Assembly: GCA_934098745.1 (NCBI GenBank)
Contig: CAKOPG010000011.1
Location: forward strand, 1 to 60,914
DNA from: an uncultured Bacilli bacterium
GTDB lineage: Bacteria > Bacillota_I > Bacilli_A > RF39 > UBA660
DNA: 60,914 bases
Direction of reading: 5' to 3'
The notes under the pieces were generated by a model. The model was not told where the DNA came from. It saw only the letters and a program-made list of their open reading frames with translations, and did not search any database. A program made the position numbers and the translations under genes. The first letter of the stretch is position 1; each line of letters opens with the position of its first letter. This document shows, one piece after another, positions 18,008 to 26,325 of the stretch.

Positions 18008-18212
18008 AATTATCTTTTACATAATTATCAATATCCTGTATCTTATGTTCTACTAAAGCCATTCTTTCTAATAAACTACTAAGTTTATCTACTTTATTTT
18101 CTAATAAATCTATTCGATAACTCAACATCTTACTCATTGATAATGTTCCCATTAAAGAGCCAAATATTGTTCCTACTAAGGCTAATAAACCCACAATTAC
18201 ACTACTATTCAT
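18000..18212 (-). CDS. Small membrane-anchored coiled-coil protein, XhlA/holin-accessory-like
   Basis: 70 residues from the ATG at 18212, which follows a strong AGGAGG. One N-terminal membrane segment (VIVGLLALVGTIFGSLMGTL) is followed by a heptad-like helix (IDLLENKVDKLSSLLERM) and ALVEHKIQDIDNYV. The mix of a membrane helix and a short coiled coil resembles XhlA- or BhlA-type phage lysis accessory proteins. The assignment is by pattern only. It overlaps the holin-like gene downstream. Confidence 0.45.
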   Translation of the reverse strand: MNSSVIVGLLALVGTIFGSLMGTLSMSKMLSYRIDLLENKVDKLSSLLERMALVEHKIQDIDNYVKDNCE

Positions 18213-18264
18213 TATATAACCTCCTATCATATTATAAGCAATTAATAGCTTTAAGTATAATTAT

Positions 18265-18293
18265 TTGACACATATATTTTAATATGATATAAT
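18265..18293 (+). promoter_or_regulatory. Promoter of ssrA
   Basis: TTGACA (18265-18270), 17-base spacer, TATAAT (18288-18293), 12 bases before the mature tmRNA 5' end. A consensus-perfect promoter. Confidence 0.85.
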
Positions 18294-18305
18294 CTTTCTT
18301 GTATT

Positions 18306-18650
18306 GGGGTCGTCTTGGCTTCGACAGGAATACAATACTATATTTTGCAAGTCGGTGTCTTACGTTACAGGCACAAAAAAATAACTGGAAACAGAAATAA
18401 TTTAGCTGTTGCATACGCTTAATTAGCGGCACAGGCTTCCCTACCACATTGCTTACGTGTAGTAATGGAAGTTCATTTAGTAAGCTATAATATATTTAAT
18501 TTCTATAGAATATATTGAATCTTATAGAATAGTAAATATTCCTTTTTGTTAATTTATTAGATATTTATGAAATTTAAAAATTAACTAAACTTGTAGATAA
18601 ATATAGGTGAGTATTTTTGGACAGGGGTTCGATTCCCCTCGACTCCACCA
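18306..18650 (+). ncRNA. ssrA: tmRNA (transfer-messenger RNA)
   Basis: 345 bases. It starts GGGGTCGTCTTGGCTTCGAC and ends GGGGTTCGATTCCCCTC, GACTCC, ACCA. The acceptor stem GGGGTCG pairs with CGACTCC with one G-U. It rescues stalled ribosomes by adding a degradation tag. A plausible tag frame ends with codons for NNLAVAYA and stops at 18422. The exact resume codon is uncertain: the frame beginning at the GCA of AGGCACAA stops early, so the tag may begin one base later. An open frame on the opposite strand (18232-18447) is an artefact. The native terminator seems to have been separated from the gene by the insertion that follows. Confidence 0.95.
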
Positions 18651-18676
18651 GATTGATTGATTACTCAAACTTCTAT
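18646..18676 (+). repeat. Left direct repeat at ssrA 3' end (attL-like)
   Basis: Starts with the tmRNA terminal CACCA and continues GATTGATTGATT, then ACTCAAACTTCTAT. It pairs with 19910-19940. The first 17 bases are identical and about 28 of 31 match overall. Confidence 0.65.
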
Positions 18677-19909
18677 GGAGGTTTAAGTTTTAAAATACTA
18701 AATTTATGTTAAATTATCTATAGATTTAGATTGAACCTGTTAATTTAAAAAACACACTTGCAAATTGACAAAACAATTAGTTTTAAATATTTTATCTTGA
18801 GGAAAGTGAGTAAAAATGCAGACAATATATTTTATGGATACAAAAATGCCCATTCCTAAAAATAATTCTAGTATTTATACTTTTGGTGAGATTAACGAAA
18901 AGGATATTTCGGAGTTAAATACATCTTATACTTCTTCAGTATTGGATTGGGCTGAAAAGGAATTTCAAAAGATTTTTAAAATGCTAAATGTTCAAAGTAA
19001 ATTTGATTTTGATGGTGTTTCAATTGCATTTTTTCAAAGTGACTATTTTAATATACCTGAAGCGTTTTTTAATTCTGAAAAAAACTTATTAGCTGTAAAA
19101 ATAGAGCCTTATCACACAGGAACGGAATCAGATATACAAAAATCTGCTATTCATGAATTAACTCATGCTTCAACTAGTAAGCATTCATTGGTTGGTGTGG
19201 CAATTACCGAAGGTATAGCTATTTATGTAGAAGATCTATATTGTAAAGTAAACGATATTCCCTTTGACGATGGTGTTGAAAGAGATGAAGGATATATATT
19301 TGGTAAGAATTTAATTAATTCTATACTATTAAATGTTTATAATAATGATTTGAATCTGTTTTTTAATAGAATTAAAAAAGGGAATGAAGAAATGTTTATC
19401 AAAGATATTGACAGCTATTTGAAAAGTAAAACTATTTTATATGATGCAAGAGAATTGTTAAAAATGTCATCTATTTTATTTTATGCTAAAAAAATTCCAA
19501 ATTCTCCCTTCGAAGATTACACAAAAAGTGCTGAAATGGAAATGCTTCGTAATGAAATTTTAGGGTGTTTTAATAATAAAAATAAAAATGATAATCTTAT
19601 AATTTATGAGTATTTAAATTCAATAAAGTATGTAATTACTTTGGGTGAGGTATTGAGAAGTAAATTAAACAACTTTGAAACCTTTTATACGACATTAGAT
19701 AGAGAGTTGGGATTAGCAATTGCTCAAAATGGTAGTTCTATATTGTTAGATAATCAAATAGTTATTAATACCATAAATAAAGTATTTAAAATATTTGGAT
19801 ATGATAGGCATATTGAAGATATTTCAATCTCTCACCAAAGAAAACAATAATTTGATTTAAATATTATGTAAAAATATATCTTTAAGTTGTTGCACTCCTT
19901 TCTTAGGGG
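18663..19909 (+). mobile_element. 1.25-kb insertion at the 3' end of ssrA
   Basis: The DNA between the two direct repeats holds one gene (18816-19850) with its own promoter and no integrase. The ssrA 3' end is intact on the left. On the right, a copy of CACCAGATTGATTGATT is followed by a strong terminator (19960-19985) that looks like the original ssrA terminator. This is the arrangement expected when an element integrates by recombination at the tmRNA 3' end. It may be a remnant of a larger island or a small non-autonomous element mobilised in trans. Confidence 0.55.
18816..19850 (+). CDS. Putative zinc metallopeptidase (HExxH, gluzincin-like) carried by the ssrA insertion
   Basis: 344 residues, no signal peptide or membrane segment. 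The zinc-binding motif is HELTH (His113, Glu114, His117). A likely third ligand, Glu132, lies in TEGIAIYVED, 15 residues after the second His, the spacing and EG(I/L)A context seen in gluzincins of the peptidase-MA type. The N-terminal 100 residues and the C-terminal 200, largely helical, are not recognised. TTGACA with 17-base spacing to TATTTT precedes it, and GAGGAAAGTGAG gives the start. Codon and base use look slightly different from neighbours (more TTG and GG). It is cytoplasmic by prediction. A toxin, defence or regulator-cleaving role is speculation. Confidence 0.6.
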   Translation: MQTIYFMDTKMPIPKNNSSIYTFGEINEKDISELNTSYTSSVLDWAEKEFQKIFKMLNVQSKFDFDGVSIAFFQSDYFNIPEAFFNSEKNLLAVKIEPYHTGTESDIQKSAIHELTHASTSKHSLVGVAITEGIAIYVEDLYCKVNDIPFDDGVERDEGYIFGKNLINSILLNVYNNDLNLFFNRIKKGNEEMFIKDIDSYLKSKTILYDARELLKMSSILFYAKKIPNSPFEDYTKSAEMEMLRNEILGCFNNKNKNDNLIIYEYLNSIKYVITLGEVLRSKLNNFETFYTTLDRELGLAIAQNGSSILLDNQIVINTINKVFKIFGYDRHIEDISISHQRKQ

Positions 19910-19940
19910 CACCAGATTGATTGATTGCACAAACTTTTAT
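19910..19940 (+). repeat. Right direct repeat (attR-like)
   Basis: CACCAGATTGATTGATT followed by GCACAAACTTTTAT. The bases to its left (TTAGGGG) do not continue the tmRNA sequence, so the match begins exactly at the CACCA end. Confidence 0.65.
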
Positions 19941-19959
19941 AAATTCGAGAGTAATAAAT

Positions 19960-19985
19960 GCTAACTAGAAATAGTTAGCTTTTTT
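19960..19985 (+). terminator. Strong terminator, probably the displaced ssrA terminator
   Basis: Stem GCTAACTA/TAGTTAGC with a GAAA tetraloop, followed by six T. Confidence 0.85.
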
Positions 19986-20085
19986 ATTGAATAATAATTA
20001 TAGCGCTAAATAGAAATATTTAAAAAATGATGAAAATATGCCTAAATATAATAAAATATGCTATAATTTATATAGGAGGAACATT

Positions 20086-20823
20086 ATGAATAAAATATAT
20101 ACATATAAACAAATTATATTTGGCTTGAGAGAACAATATATAGAGATTGAAAAGCAACTAGCTGAATTAAAAAAATATGTTACTGTAAGCAGTAAAGTTG
20201 AAGACTTTTATTTTCATATAGCCGGTAATCCTTCTAAACTGTTTTTATATTTGCATAAGAAAAAAACTTTATTAGAAAAAATAGAAATATTATTAAATCA
20301 ATATATACACGGAACAACAAATTACAACGTTACTGAAGGAGCAAATGATAGTTATTATTATAGACAACATAAAATTTGTTCTATTACAAGTCAAGATGAA
20401 CTTAACAAAAAGATTGATGAAATTGTTCAGTCTGACTTCTTTAAGAATATAATTGCCAATAATCATGTATCAATTCCTAGTAACGAAAATAAAACTGATG
20501 TCTTACTAATTACGCAAAGTGGAATAGATATATTTACCGAAACTACTGAAAGCTACCCACATTTAAGTTATAGTTCAGATTTTGATGAGCTTGTAATGAC
20601 AAATAGAGAAAAAAACATTATTCCTGATGATATATTTAAATTATTAAACTTAAGCATTAATGGAAGTTATTTAAATGACTATCATCATAGAGTTTTAGAT
20701 GATTATGAAGAAAAAGAAATAGATATAGATGATAGTTTTATCAGCACCAGAGCAAGGATAGAAATTATAGAAGAACCAAAGAAATTGATTTTAAAGCCTA
20801 AACCTATTGTAAGAAAAATATAA
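20086..20823 (+). CDS. Unknown cytoplasmic protein, coiled-coil N-terminus
   Basis: 245 residues from the ATG at 20086, which follows AGGAGG and an extended -10 (TGCTATAAT, 20062-20067); the frame upstream of this ATG is not coding. Residues 1-85 are helical with heptad-like charge patterns (LREQYIEIEKQLAELKKYV and HKKKTLLEKIEILLNQY). The middle part has mixed beta character, and the C-terminus is acidic then basic (KKLILKPKPIVRKI). No signal peptide or membrane segment. I do not recognise the family. It lies in the accessory stretch right of the ssrA insertion and may have arrived with mobile DNA. Confidence 0.7.
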   Translation: MNKIYTYKQIIFGLREQYIEIEKQLAELKKYVTVSSKVEDFYFHIAGNPSKLFLYLHKKKTLLEKIEILLNQYIHGTTNYNVTEGANDSYYYRQHKICSITSQDELNKKIDEIVQSDFFKNIIANNHVSIPSNENKTDVLLITQSGIDIFTETTESYPHLSYSSDFDELVMTNREKNIIPDDIFKLLNLSINGSYLNDYHHRVLDDYEEKEIDIDDSFISTRARIEIIEEPKKLILKPKPIVRKI

Positions 20824-20856
20824 GATATTTTAATTCTTTAAGAGCATTATATTTAT

Positions 20857-20964
20857 TTGGAAAAGGAGAAAAAATTAGAAACTTTAGCAAATGAATTAGA
20901 ATTAAAAAAAGGCAAATGTTATGATAATTATAGACAAGTGCATGCTATCTTAGATGTAAACTAA
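20857..20964 (+). pseudogene. Short gene remnant without a proper start
   Basis: An open frame of 35 codons ending at TAA (20962-20964). It reads LEKEKKLETLANELELKK then GKCYDNYRQVHAILDVN, with protein-like composition but no ATG. It begins only from a TTG with no ribosome-binding site. It looks like the 3' end of a truncated gene of unknown family. Confidence 0.3.
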
Positions 20965-21041
20965 TAAAATTGAAGAGAAATACAATAAAAATCATAGTAA
21001 AAATTCATTAATAAGAATTAAAAACCCTAAAAAATAACTTT

Positions 21042-21192
21042 TTGACAATATTAATAATTTATACCATTATTAGCATGTAAGCAAGAAAACCTGTATAAAA
21101 TAAAAAAGAGAAACATTCGATCTTGCAAGTGAATGTCGTCTCTAAAAAATTTAGTATTGACACTCAATTAAAGCTGAAAGAGTGTCTTTTTT
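21042..21192 (+). ncRNA. Possible small RNA with two hairpins
   Basis: In the 500-base gap between genes, TTGACA (21042-21047) has CATTAT 17 bases on. A ~115-base non-coding stretch follows with hairpin GAGAAACATTC/GAATGTCGTCTC and a terminal hairpin GACACTC/GAGTGTC followed by six T (21187-21192). The arrangement of promoter, structured RNA and terminator fits a small RNA. The second hairpin could instead be just a terminator. No homology is recognised. Confidence 0.35.
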
Positions 21193-21326
21193 ATTGCCAA
21201 TACCAGAAAAAATTAAATATATAAAACCTAATAACAAAACATAAATGAAAATATATTAGTTTTTATAACTACAATACTTAATCAATATCTACATAAATTA
21301 TAATGAAGATATCGAGGTGAATAAAA

Positions 21327-21959
21327 TTGAATGATAATTTAAAGAAAATATGTGATAACTTAAAGTTCCAAAGTAAATTAAGAGAAGCCGGTATTTGTTG
21401 CATTCAAGGTCCCACCGGCCCAACTGGAAGTATCGGACCAACCGGACCTCAAGGTTTACCAGGTCAAACAGGGGCCCAAGGAGTGGCAGGACCTGCTGGT
21501 CCAGCTGGTCCAACCGGGCCAAAAGGCGATGATGGTGAAACCCTTAGTACCTTTGGACGTAAATACAACAATACCGTCAATACCATAACCCTAGAAACAA
21601 ATATTGCTCAGCAAGTTCCCCTAGGCAATGCTGGTCCTGTTAAAAATGTAACAACTAATACTCAAAATACTCTAACAATTACCGAAAGTGGTAACTATTT
21701 AGTGGAATACTTCTTCGCTGGCAGTGCTAGTGCTAATGCCGATCTAACTCTAGAAGTTAAACAAAATGCAACCCCTATAGGAAGCTCTTCCATTAAAAAA
21801 AGTGTTACTGCAAATAATGATACTACTTTCATCGGTAGCACAATAAATGCTTTTAATGCTAATGATGAAATAAGTCTTTCTCTTCAAGCTTCTACCGGAG
21901 TAACCGTATCACCAGCTGCTGGAACTAATGCTTTCTTAAATATCGTAAGAATATCTTAA
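21327..21959 (+). CDS. Collagen-like (G-X-Y repeat) protein with C-terminal beta domain
   Basis: 210 residues. A 30-residue N-terminal part containing CC is followed by about 14 Gly-X-Y triplets rich in GPT and GPA (residues 31-72). A C-terminal ~135-residue beta-rich domain follows (FGRKYNNTVNTITLETN to the end), of the kind that trimerises BclA-type exosporium filaments. There is no classic signal peptide, as in spore-surface collagen-like proteins. By context (gerQ and a cse60-type gene elsewhere in the window) it may be a spore-surface or cell-surface filament. The start is a TTG at 21327 preceded by GAGGTGA. The short triplet run is less GC-poor than neighbouring DNA. Confidence 0.85.
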   Translation: MNDNLKKICDNLKFQSKLREAGICCIQGPTGPTGSIGPTGPQGLPGQTGAQGVAGPAGPAGPTGPKGDDGETLSTFGRKYNNTVNTITLETNIAQQVPLGNAGPVKNVTTNTQNTLTITESGNYLVEYFFAGSASANADLTLEVKQNATPIGSSSIKKSVTANNDTTFIGSTINAFNANDEISLSLQASTGVTVSPAAGTNAFLNIVRIS

Positions 21960-21961
21960 AG

Positions 21962-21993
21962 AAAAAAAGTATAACTACATGTTATGCTTTTTT
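21962..21993. terminator. Bidirectional terminator, collagen-like / S51 peptidase genes
   Basis: AAAAGTATAAC/GTTATGCTTTT stem (one G-U), loop TACAT, T-run on the plus strand and A-run on the left for the minus strand. Confidence 0.75.
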
Positions 21994-22608
21994 GATATCT
22001 GTAATAATTACCTCTCCATCTCTTAGTGTTTTATACTTAATATTATGTTCTTTCATATAAGATACCGTATCGTATGCTTTAGGAGAATATAAAGAGCCAT
22101 AATGTGGTATTGGAGTGTATTCTAAAAAACCTAAACCATCCCAAATAATCTTTCCATAATTATATGGATCAATATCTGGTTCATCTTCTAAATCTATTCC
22201 ATGTAAACTTGGAGCAAGAACACAAATACCCGCACTATAACCAATATATAAATAATCCGGCATATTTACTATTTCTTTTAAATAATTATCAAAACCACTA
22301 AGTTTCATACTTCTTCTCAAAATAAAAGTATTACCACCAATTACATAAAAAGCATGATATCCCTTAATATCCTCTCTTAATTTATTTTCATTATTAAAGT
22401 ATTTTCTTAAATCTAATATTGTTGGAACAAAGCCTACCCTAATTAAATCTTCACACTTATTCATATTTCTTATTTCTCTATCTTCATTATCTAAATACAT
22501 ATCTTGAGCATTGATAATAATTAATACCCTATTATCATGTTCCTTTGCCCATTCCTTCAAAAAACTCTCTTTATTACCTAACCTATAAGAAGATAAATAT
22601 AACTTCAT
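21982..22608 (-). CDS. Peptidase S51 / PepE-like class I amidotransferase-fold protein
   Basis: 208 residues. The nucleophile elbow YIGYSAGICVLAPS contains the Ser expected in PepE (alpha-aspartyl dipeptidase) and cyanophycinase-type S51 enzymes. It is preceded by the conserved VIGGNTFILRRSMK block. A downstream IPHYGSLYS may supply the catalytic His. No signal peptide, so it is a cytoplasmic hydrolase. Substrate specificity is not resolved. It stands alone between convergent and divergent neighbours, and no ribosome-binding site stands out upstream of the ATG. Confidence 0.82.
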   Translation of the reverse strand: MKLYLSSYRLGNKESFLKEWAKEHDNRVLIIINAQDMYLDNEDREIRNMNKCEDLIRVGFVPTILDLRKYFNNENKLREDIKGYHAFYVIGGNTFILRRSMKLSGFDNYLKEIVNMPDYLYIGYSAGICVLAPSLHGIDLEDEPDIDPYNYGKIIWDGLGFLEYTPIPHYGSLYSPKAYDTVSYMKEHNIKYKTLRDGEVIITDIKKA

Positions 22609-22748
22609 ATAATCATCACCATATCTATTATAACAAATAAAATTTTAATTACCTATATTTTTCTAATAATTGTCAAATTTAATAAAACTATAGCCAAATA
22701 TTATATCTTTTAGTATAATAATTAAAGTATCAGAAAAGAGGTCATATT

Positions 22749-23366
22749 ATGAAGAAAAAAAATATCAAAACAATTATTTACACCATACCCTTTATTTTAT
22801 TTATTATTTTAACTATTTTTGTAGTTACTAATAAAATTACTACTATTGATAATACTATTGGTGAATTTATTATTAGTTTAAGAAATGATTCTTTAAATAA
22901 TACTATGATTATAATTACTAATATAAGTGGTGCTTATGCTTTAGTAGCCCTAAGTTTATTAATTCTTATTATTATCAAAAAGAAAAGAATTCCCCTCCTA
23001 ATTACTATTAATCTCATCATGGTAACTATTGTAAGTCAAATAGCTAAATTTATTATTAAAAGGCCACGCCCAATAAATATTTCTTTAGTAGAACCAATTG
23101 GTTATAGTTATCCATCAGGGCATTCAATGGTCAGCATGGCCTATTTTGGTTTTTTACTATATCTAACATATAAAAAAGTTAATAATAAACCATTAAAATA
23201 CTTTTTAATTACTATCTTAACCCTATTAATTATAGCTATTGGTTTCAGTAGAATTTATCTTGGTGTACATTACTTTTCTGATGTTCTTGGTGGTTATCTA
23301 TTGTCTTTATCATATCTATTTATATTTATAACTCTTACTAAGAAATTTTTTGGAGAAAAATTATGA
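22749..23366 (+). CDS. PAP2-family membrane phosphatase
   Basis: 205 residues, about six membrane segments. The three PAP2 signature motifs are intact: KFIIKRPRPINI, YPSGHSMVS, and SRIYLGVHYFSDVLGG with catalytic histidines. Such enzymes dephosphorylate lipid phosphates, often undecaprenyl pyrophosphate (BacA-independent recycling) or phosphatidylglycerol phosphate. With uppS and ponA in the window, undecaprenyl pyrophosphate is a reasonable guess. The end overlaps the start of tmcAL by four bases. Confidence 0.92.
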   Translation: MKKKNIKTIIYTIPFILFIILTIFVVTNKITTIDNTIGEFIISLRNDSLNNTMIIITNISGAYALVALSLLILIIIKKKRIPLLITINLIMVTIVSQIAKFIIKRPRPINISLVEPIGYSYPSGHSMVSMAYFGFLLYLTYKKVNNKPLKYFLITILTLLIIAIGFSRIYLGVHYFSDVLGGYLLSLSYLFIFITLTKKFFGEKL

Positions 23367-24496
23367 AAGTAATTGGTCTTATTGCTGAATATAATCCTTT
23401 TCATTTAGGACATCTATATCAAATTAAAAAAATAAAAGAAATATTTCCAAACTCCCTAATTATTGCTATTATCAGTACTAATTTTACACAACGTGGTGAT
23501 ATCTCAATAATAAATAAATGGGAAAAAACGGAAATATCTCTAAATTATGGAATAGATCTAGTTTTAGAATTGCCCACTCTATATGCTACTCAATCAGCTG
23601 ATATATTTGCTTATGGAGCTATTAACATTTTAAGTAAATTTAAAATAGATACCTTGGTATTTGGTTCAGAGTGTGGAGACACAGAAAAACTTAAAAAATT
23701 GGCCGAAATACAGTTAAACAATAGTAGATATCAACCTCTTGTAAAAAAGTACCTAGATACCGGTTTAAACTATCCTACCGCCATGAATAAAGCTTTAACT
23801 GAACTAGGTGGGATAAATATAGAAAGTCCCAATGATTTACTGGGATTATCATATATAAAAGAAATAATTAAAAATAATTATAAAATTACTCCCCTAGCTA
23901 TTAAAAGAACAAATGATTATCATGAAAACAAAATTAATTCTTCTATCGTTAGTGCTAATTTAATTAGAAAGATGTACTCTTCAAATGAAGATGTTTCTAA
24001 TTATATACCATCCGGTACTAAAAAGTATCTTACTAAAAGAATTACTTCAAATAATGCTTATCCCCTTCTTAAATACAATATATTTATTAATAAAAATAAT
24101 TTAACTTCTATCTTAGATGTTGAAGAAGGTTTAGAAAATAAAATTATTAAAAGTATTCAAGAAGCTAATAATTATTCTGAACTAGTTAATTATATTAAAT
24201 CCAAAAGATATACATATAACCGAATAAGTCGTATGCTCTTACATATATTATTAAATATTAAAAAAGAAGATAATACTAAAGAAACTTATTTAAGAGTTCT
24301 CGGATTTACCAAAAATGGTCAAACATACTTAAATAAAATTAAAAAAGATATAACTGCACCTATCTATACTAATTACAAACCTGGTAAAAATAAAGTCTTA
24401 GATATAGAATTCACCACTACTTGTATCTATGCCACTATTACTGATAATCAAGATTTAATATGGTTTGAATATCGAAATAAACCTATCATAAAATAG
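23363..24496 (+). CDS. tmcAL: tRNA(Met) cytidine acetate ligase TmcAL
   Basis: 377 residues. The N-terminus KVIGLIAEYNPFHLGHLYQI carries the nucleotidyltransferase HxGH-type motif of the YlbM/TmcAL family. Other conserved blocks are IISTNFTQRGD, WEKTEISLNYGIDLVLELP and SVSANLIR-like (SSIVSANLIRKM). The family activates acetate with ATP and forms N4-acetylcytidine at the wobble position of elongator tRNA-Met. It is translationally coupled to the PAP2 gene (ATGA overlap). The acetate supply fits the PduL/AckA genes elsewhere in the window. Confidence 0.92.
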   Translation: MKVIGLIAEYNPFHLGHLYQIKKIKEIFPNSLIIAIISTNFTQRGDISIINKWEKTEISLNYGIDLVLELPTLYATQSADIFAYGAINILSKFKIDTLVFGSECGDTEKLKKLAEIQLNNSRYQPLVKKYLDTGLNYPTAMNKALTELGGINIESPNDLLGLSYIKEIIKNNYKITPLAIKRTNDYHENKINSSIVSANLIRKMYSSNEDVSNYIPSGTKKYLTKRITSNNAYPLLKYNIFINKNNLTSILDVEEGLENKIIKSIQEANNYSELVNYIKSKRYTYNRISRMLLHILLNIKKEDNTKETYLRVLGFTKNGQTYLNKIKKDITAPIYTNYKPGKNKVLDIEFTTTCIYATITDNQDLIWFEYRNKPIIK

Positions 24497-24507
24497 GTTT
24501 ATTTTAA
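24476..24507. terminator. Bidirectional terminator after tmcAL
   Basis: AATAAACCTA/TAGGTTTATT stem with an eight-base loop, followed by TTAA. It overlaps both gene ends. Confidence 0.65.
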
Positions 24508-24909
24508 TATTCCCTCTAAAATAGTCAGAAATTCTTCATTTAGAAATGTTTTCGCATAATTTAACATTTCTTTTTTTCTCAAAGTAAATAAATATGCCAA
24601 TTTAATTAACTTATCGGAATCATCATAAGTATTTAATACATTAATCTTCGTAACATAGACATTTTTAATTTCATTTGTGTATATTATATAACTACCCTTT
24701 CTAAAATCAAATATATATCTATTAAACCGATTATCGCTAACATTATCATATATATCTATAATTACTTCTCGCCTATTTTTCTGCATACGAAATAAATAAT
24801 TATAATCATGCAAGTTTTCATAATCAAAAATATTCTGCAAAAATGATGTTAATAACTTCTCTTCAATTAATTTATTTATAAATATTACCAAGAGATCCTT
24901 TCTATTCAT
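24499..24909 (-). CDS. Unknown 136-residue cytoplasmic protein
   Basis: No signal peptide or membrane segment. The ATG at 24909 is chosen because GGTGG lies about nine bases upstream; an upstream in-frame ATG at 24924 has no ribosome-binding site. The sequence alternates helical (RKDLLVIFINKLIEEKLL) and strand-like segments with many Tyr and Asp (REVIIDIYDNVSDNRFNRYIFDFRKG), then a helical C-terminus. I do not recognise the family. It is a monocistronic gene between tmcAL (convergent) and the FemX-like gene (divergent). Confidence 0.7.
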   Translation of the reverse strand: MNRKDLLVIFINKLIEEKLLTSFLQNIFDYENLHDYNYLFRMQKNRREVIIDIYDNVSDNRFNRYIFDFRKGSYIIYTNEIKNVYVTKINVLNTYDDSDKLIKLAYLFTLRKKEMLNYAKTFLNEEFLTILEGILK

Positions 24910-25064
24910 TTGCTCCACCACCATGATATAAAAATATCATAATAATCATACTAAGTCAATTTTATCCTGCAAAAAAAGCCAAAAGGTTCACTATTTAGCA
25001 ACGTTTTTCTTTATATTTTGTCAATTATATGATATAATAAACATCCTGAAAAGGAGGGTAAATG

Positions 25065-26294
25065 ATGAGAATTATTAATTTAACTCAAACACAATATAGA
25101 AATTATGCTCGTCTTAATAGTCATCAAAACTTTGGTCAAACCGTCGAATACGCCTCCTTAGAACAAAATATCGATAAAAAGAAATTATTCTTAGGACTTA
25201 TTGATGATAATATGTCGGTATTAGCAGCCACTCTTATTCTTGTTATCAATAAAGCTCCCGGTATTAAAGAGGCTATTGCTCCAAATGGTTACTTAATAGA
25301 TTATGCTAATTATGAATTAGTAAGAACCTTTACTGAAGAATTAAAAAAATATCTCAATATTGAAAAAGTAACTTATTTAATTACTAATCCTATGTTTAAA
25401 GTAAGAACATATAATAAGTCACGTCATATTATTGAAAATAATGAAAGAATACTTAATAATTTATATAATCTTGGATATCAAAATATCGGATATAATGATG
25501 ATTTTGAAAAATATGACGTCATCATCGATAATAATAATGGTTTATATGATATTTATAATAATTTTAATAGAAATACTAAAAGAAATATTACATCAGCTTT
25601 AAATTTAGGAATCACTCTTCATAAAGCTAAACCAAGTGAAATGGATCAAGCTTATGAATTATTTAAAAAGAAAACCACAAATAGTCTATATTATTATAAA
25701 AATTTAATGAATATATATAAAAATGACGATAATTTAATGGAATTATTTATTGCTAAACTTAATCCGCATAACTTTTTAATCAATAGTAAAAAACTATATG
25801 AAAAAGAAAAAATTAAGAACGAAAGATTACATGATAAATTTAATAAATATGCTAATAAAAGTAGTGAAAAACTTATTAATAAAAAGATAAATTCAGATAA
25901 AACTTTAGAAAAATATCGTGAAAATCTAAATCGTGCTATTGAAGTAAATCAGCTTTATAAAGAAGATATTATTGTCGGAACTTCTATTGTAATTAAAAAT
26001 AATCATGAAATATATTTCTTAATTGATGGCTTTTTAGATGATTATCGTTTCATTCATTCTTCTCATATTCTTAAATGGGCTATCATTAAAAAGTATTCTC
26101 ATATGGGCTATAAAATATTTAATCTTGGAGAAATTCATAAAGAATATTATAATAAACAAAGTAAATACTATAAACAATATTTATTTAAAATAGGTTTTGG
26201 TGGTAACGTTGTTGAATATCCTCCTAATTTATTACTAGTTATCAATAGTTTTGCTTTTAATACTTATCAAAAACTTAAAAAATGGAAATTTTAA
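25065..26294 (+). CDS. FemABX-type peptidoglycan bridge aminoacyltransferase
   Basis: 409 residues. It has the Fem arrangement of two GNAT-like subdomains (early NFGQTVEYASL and APNGYLIDY; late FLIDGFLDDYRFIHSSHILKWAIIKK and FNLGEIHKEYYN) with a helical coiled-coil arm inserted at about residues 235-300. FemABX proteins use aminoacyl-tRNA to add amino acids to the lipid II stem peptide. The added residue cannot be predicted. Two ATGs are adjacent; AAGGAGGG is six bases from the second (25065), which is preferred. It pairs logically with the sortase gene next to it on the opposite strand. Confidence 0.9.
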   Translation: MRIINLTQTQYRNYARLNSHQNFGQTVEYASLEQNIDKKKLFLGLIDDNMSVLAATLILVINKAPGIKEAIAPNGYLIDYANYELVRTFTEELKKYLNIEKVTYLITNPMFKVRTYNKSRHIIENNERILNNLYNLGYQNIGYNDDFEKYDVIIDNNNGLYDIYNNFNRNTKRNITSALNLGITLHKAKPSEMDQAYELFKKKTTNSLYYYKNLMNIYKNDDNLMELFIAKLNPHNFLINSKKLYEKEKIKNERLHDKFNKYANKSSEKLINKKINSDKTLEKYRENLNRAIEVNQLYKEDIIVGTSIVIKNNHEIYFLIDGFLDDYRFIHSSHILKWAIIKKYSHMGYKIFNLGEIHKEYYNKQSKYYKQYLFKIGFGGNVVEYPPNLLLVINSFAFNTYQKLKKWKF

Positions 26295-26325
26295 AAGAGA
26301 CATTTCTTATGTCTCTTTATTTTAT
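26294..26325. terminator. Bidirectional terminator, FemX-like / sortase genes
   Basis: AAAGAGACA/TGTCTCTTT stem followed by ATTTTATT. Confidence 0.8.

Noticed and set aside
18232..18447. Open frame on the minus strand across the tmRNA
   Set aside because: It is antisense to a structured RNA gene and has no protein-like features.
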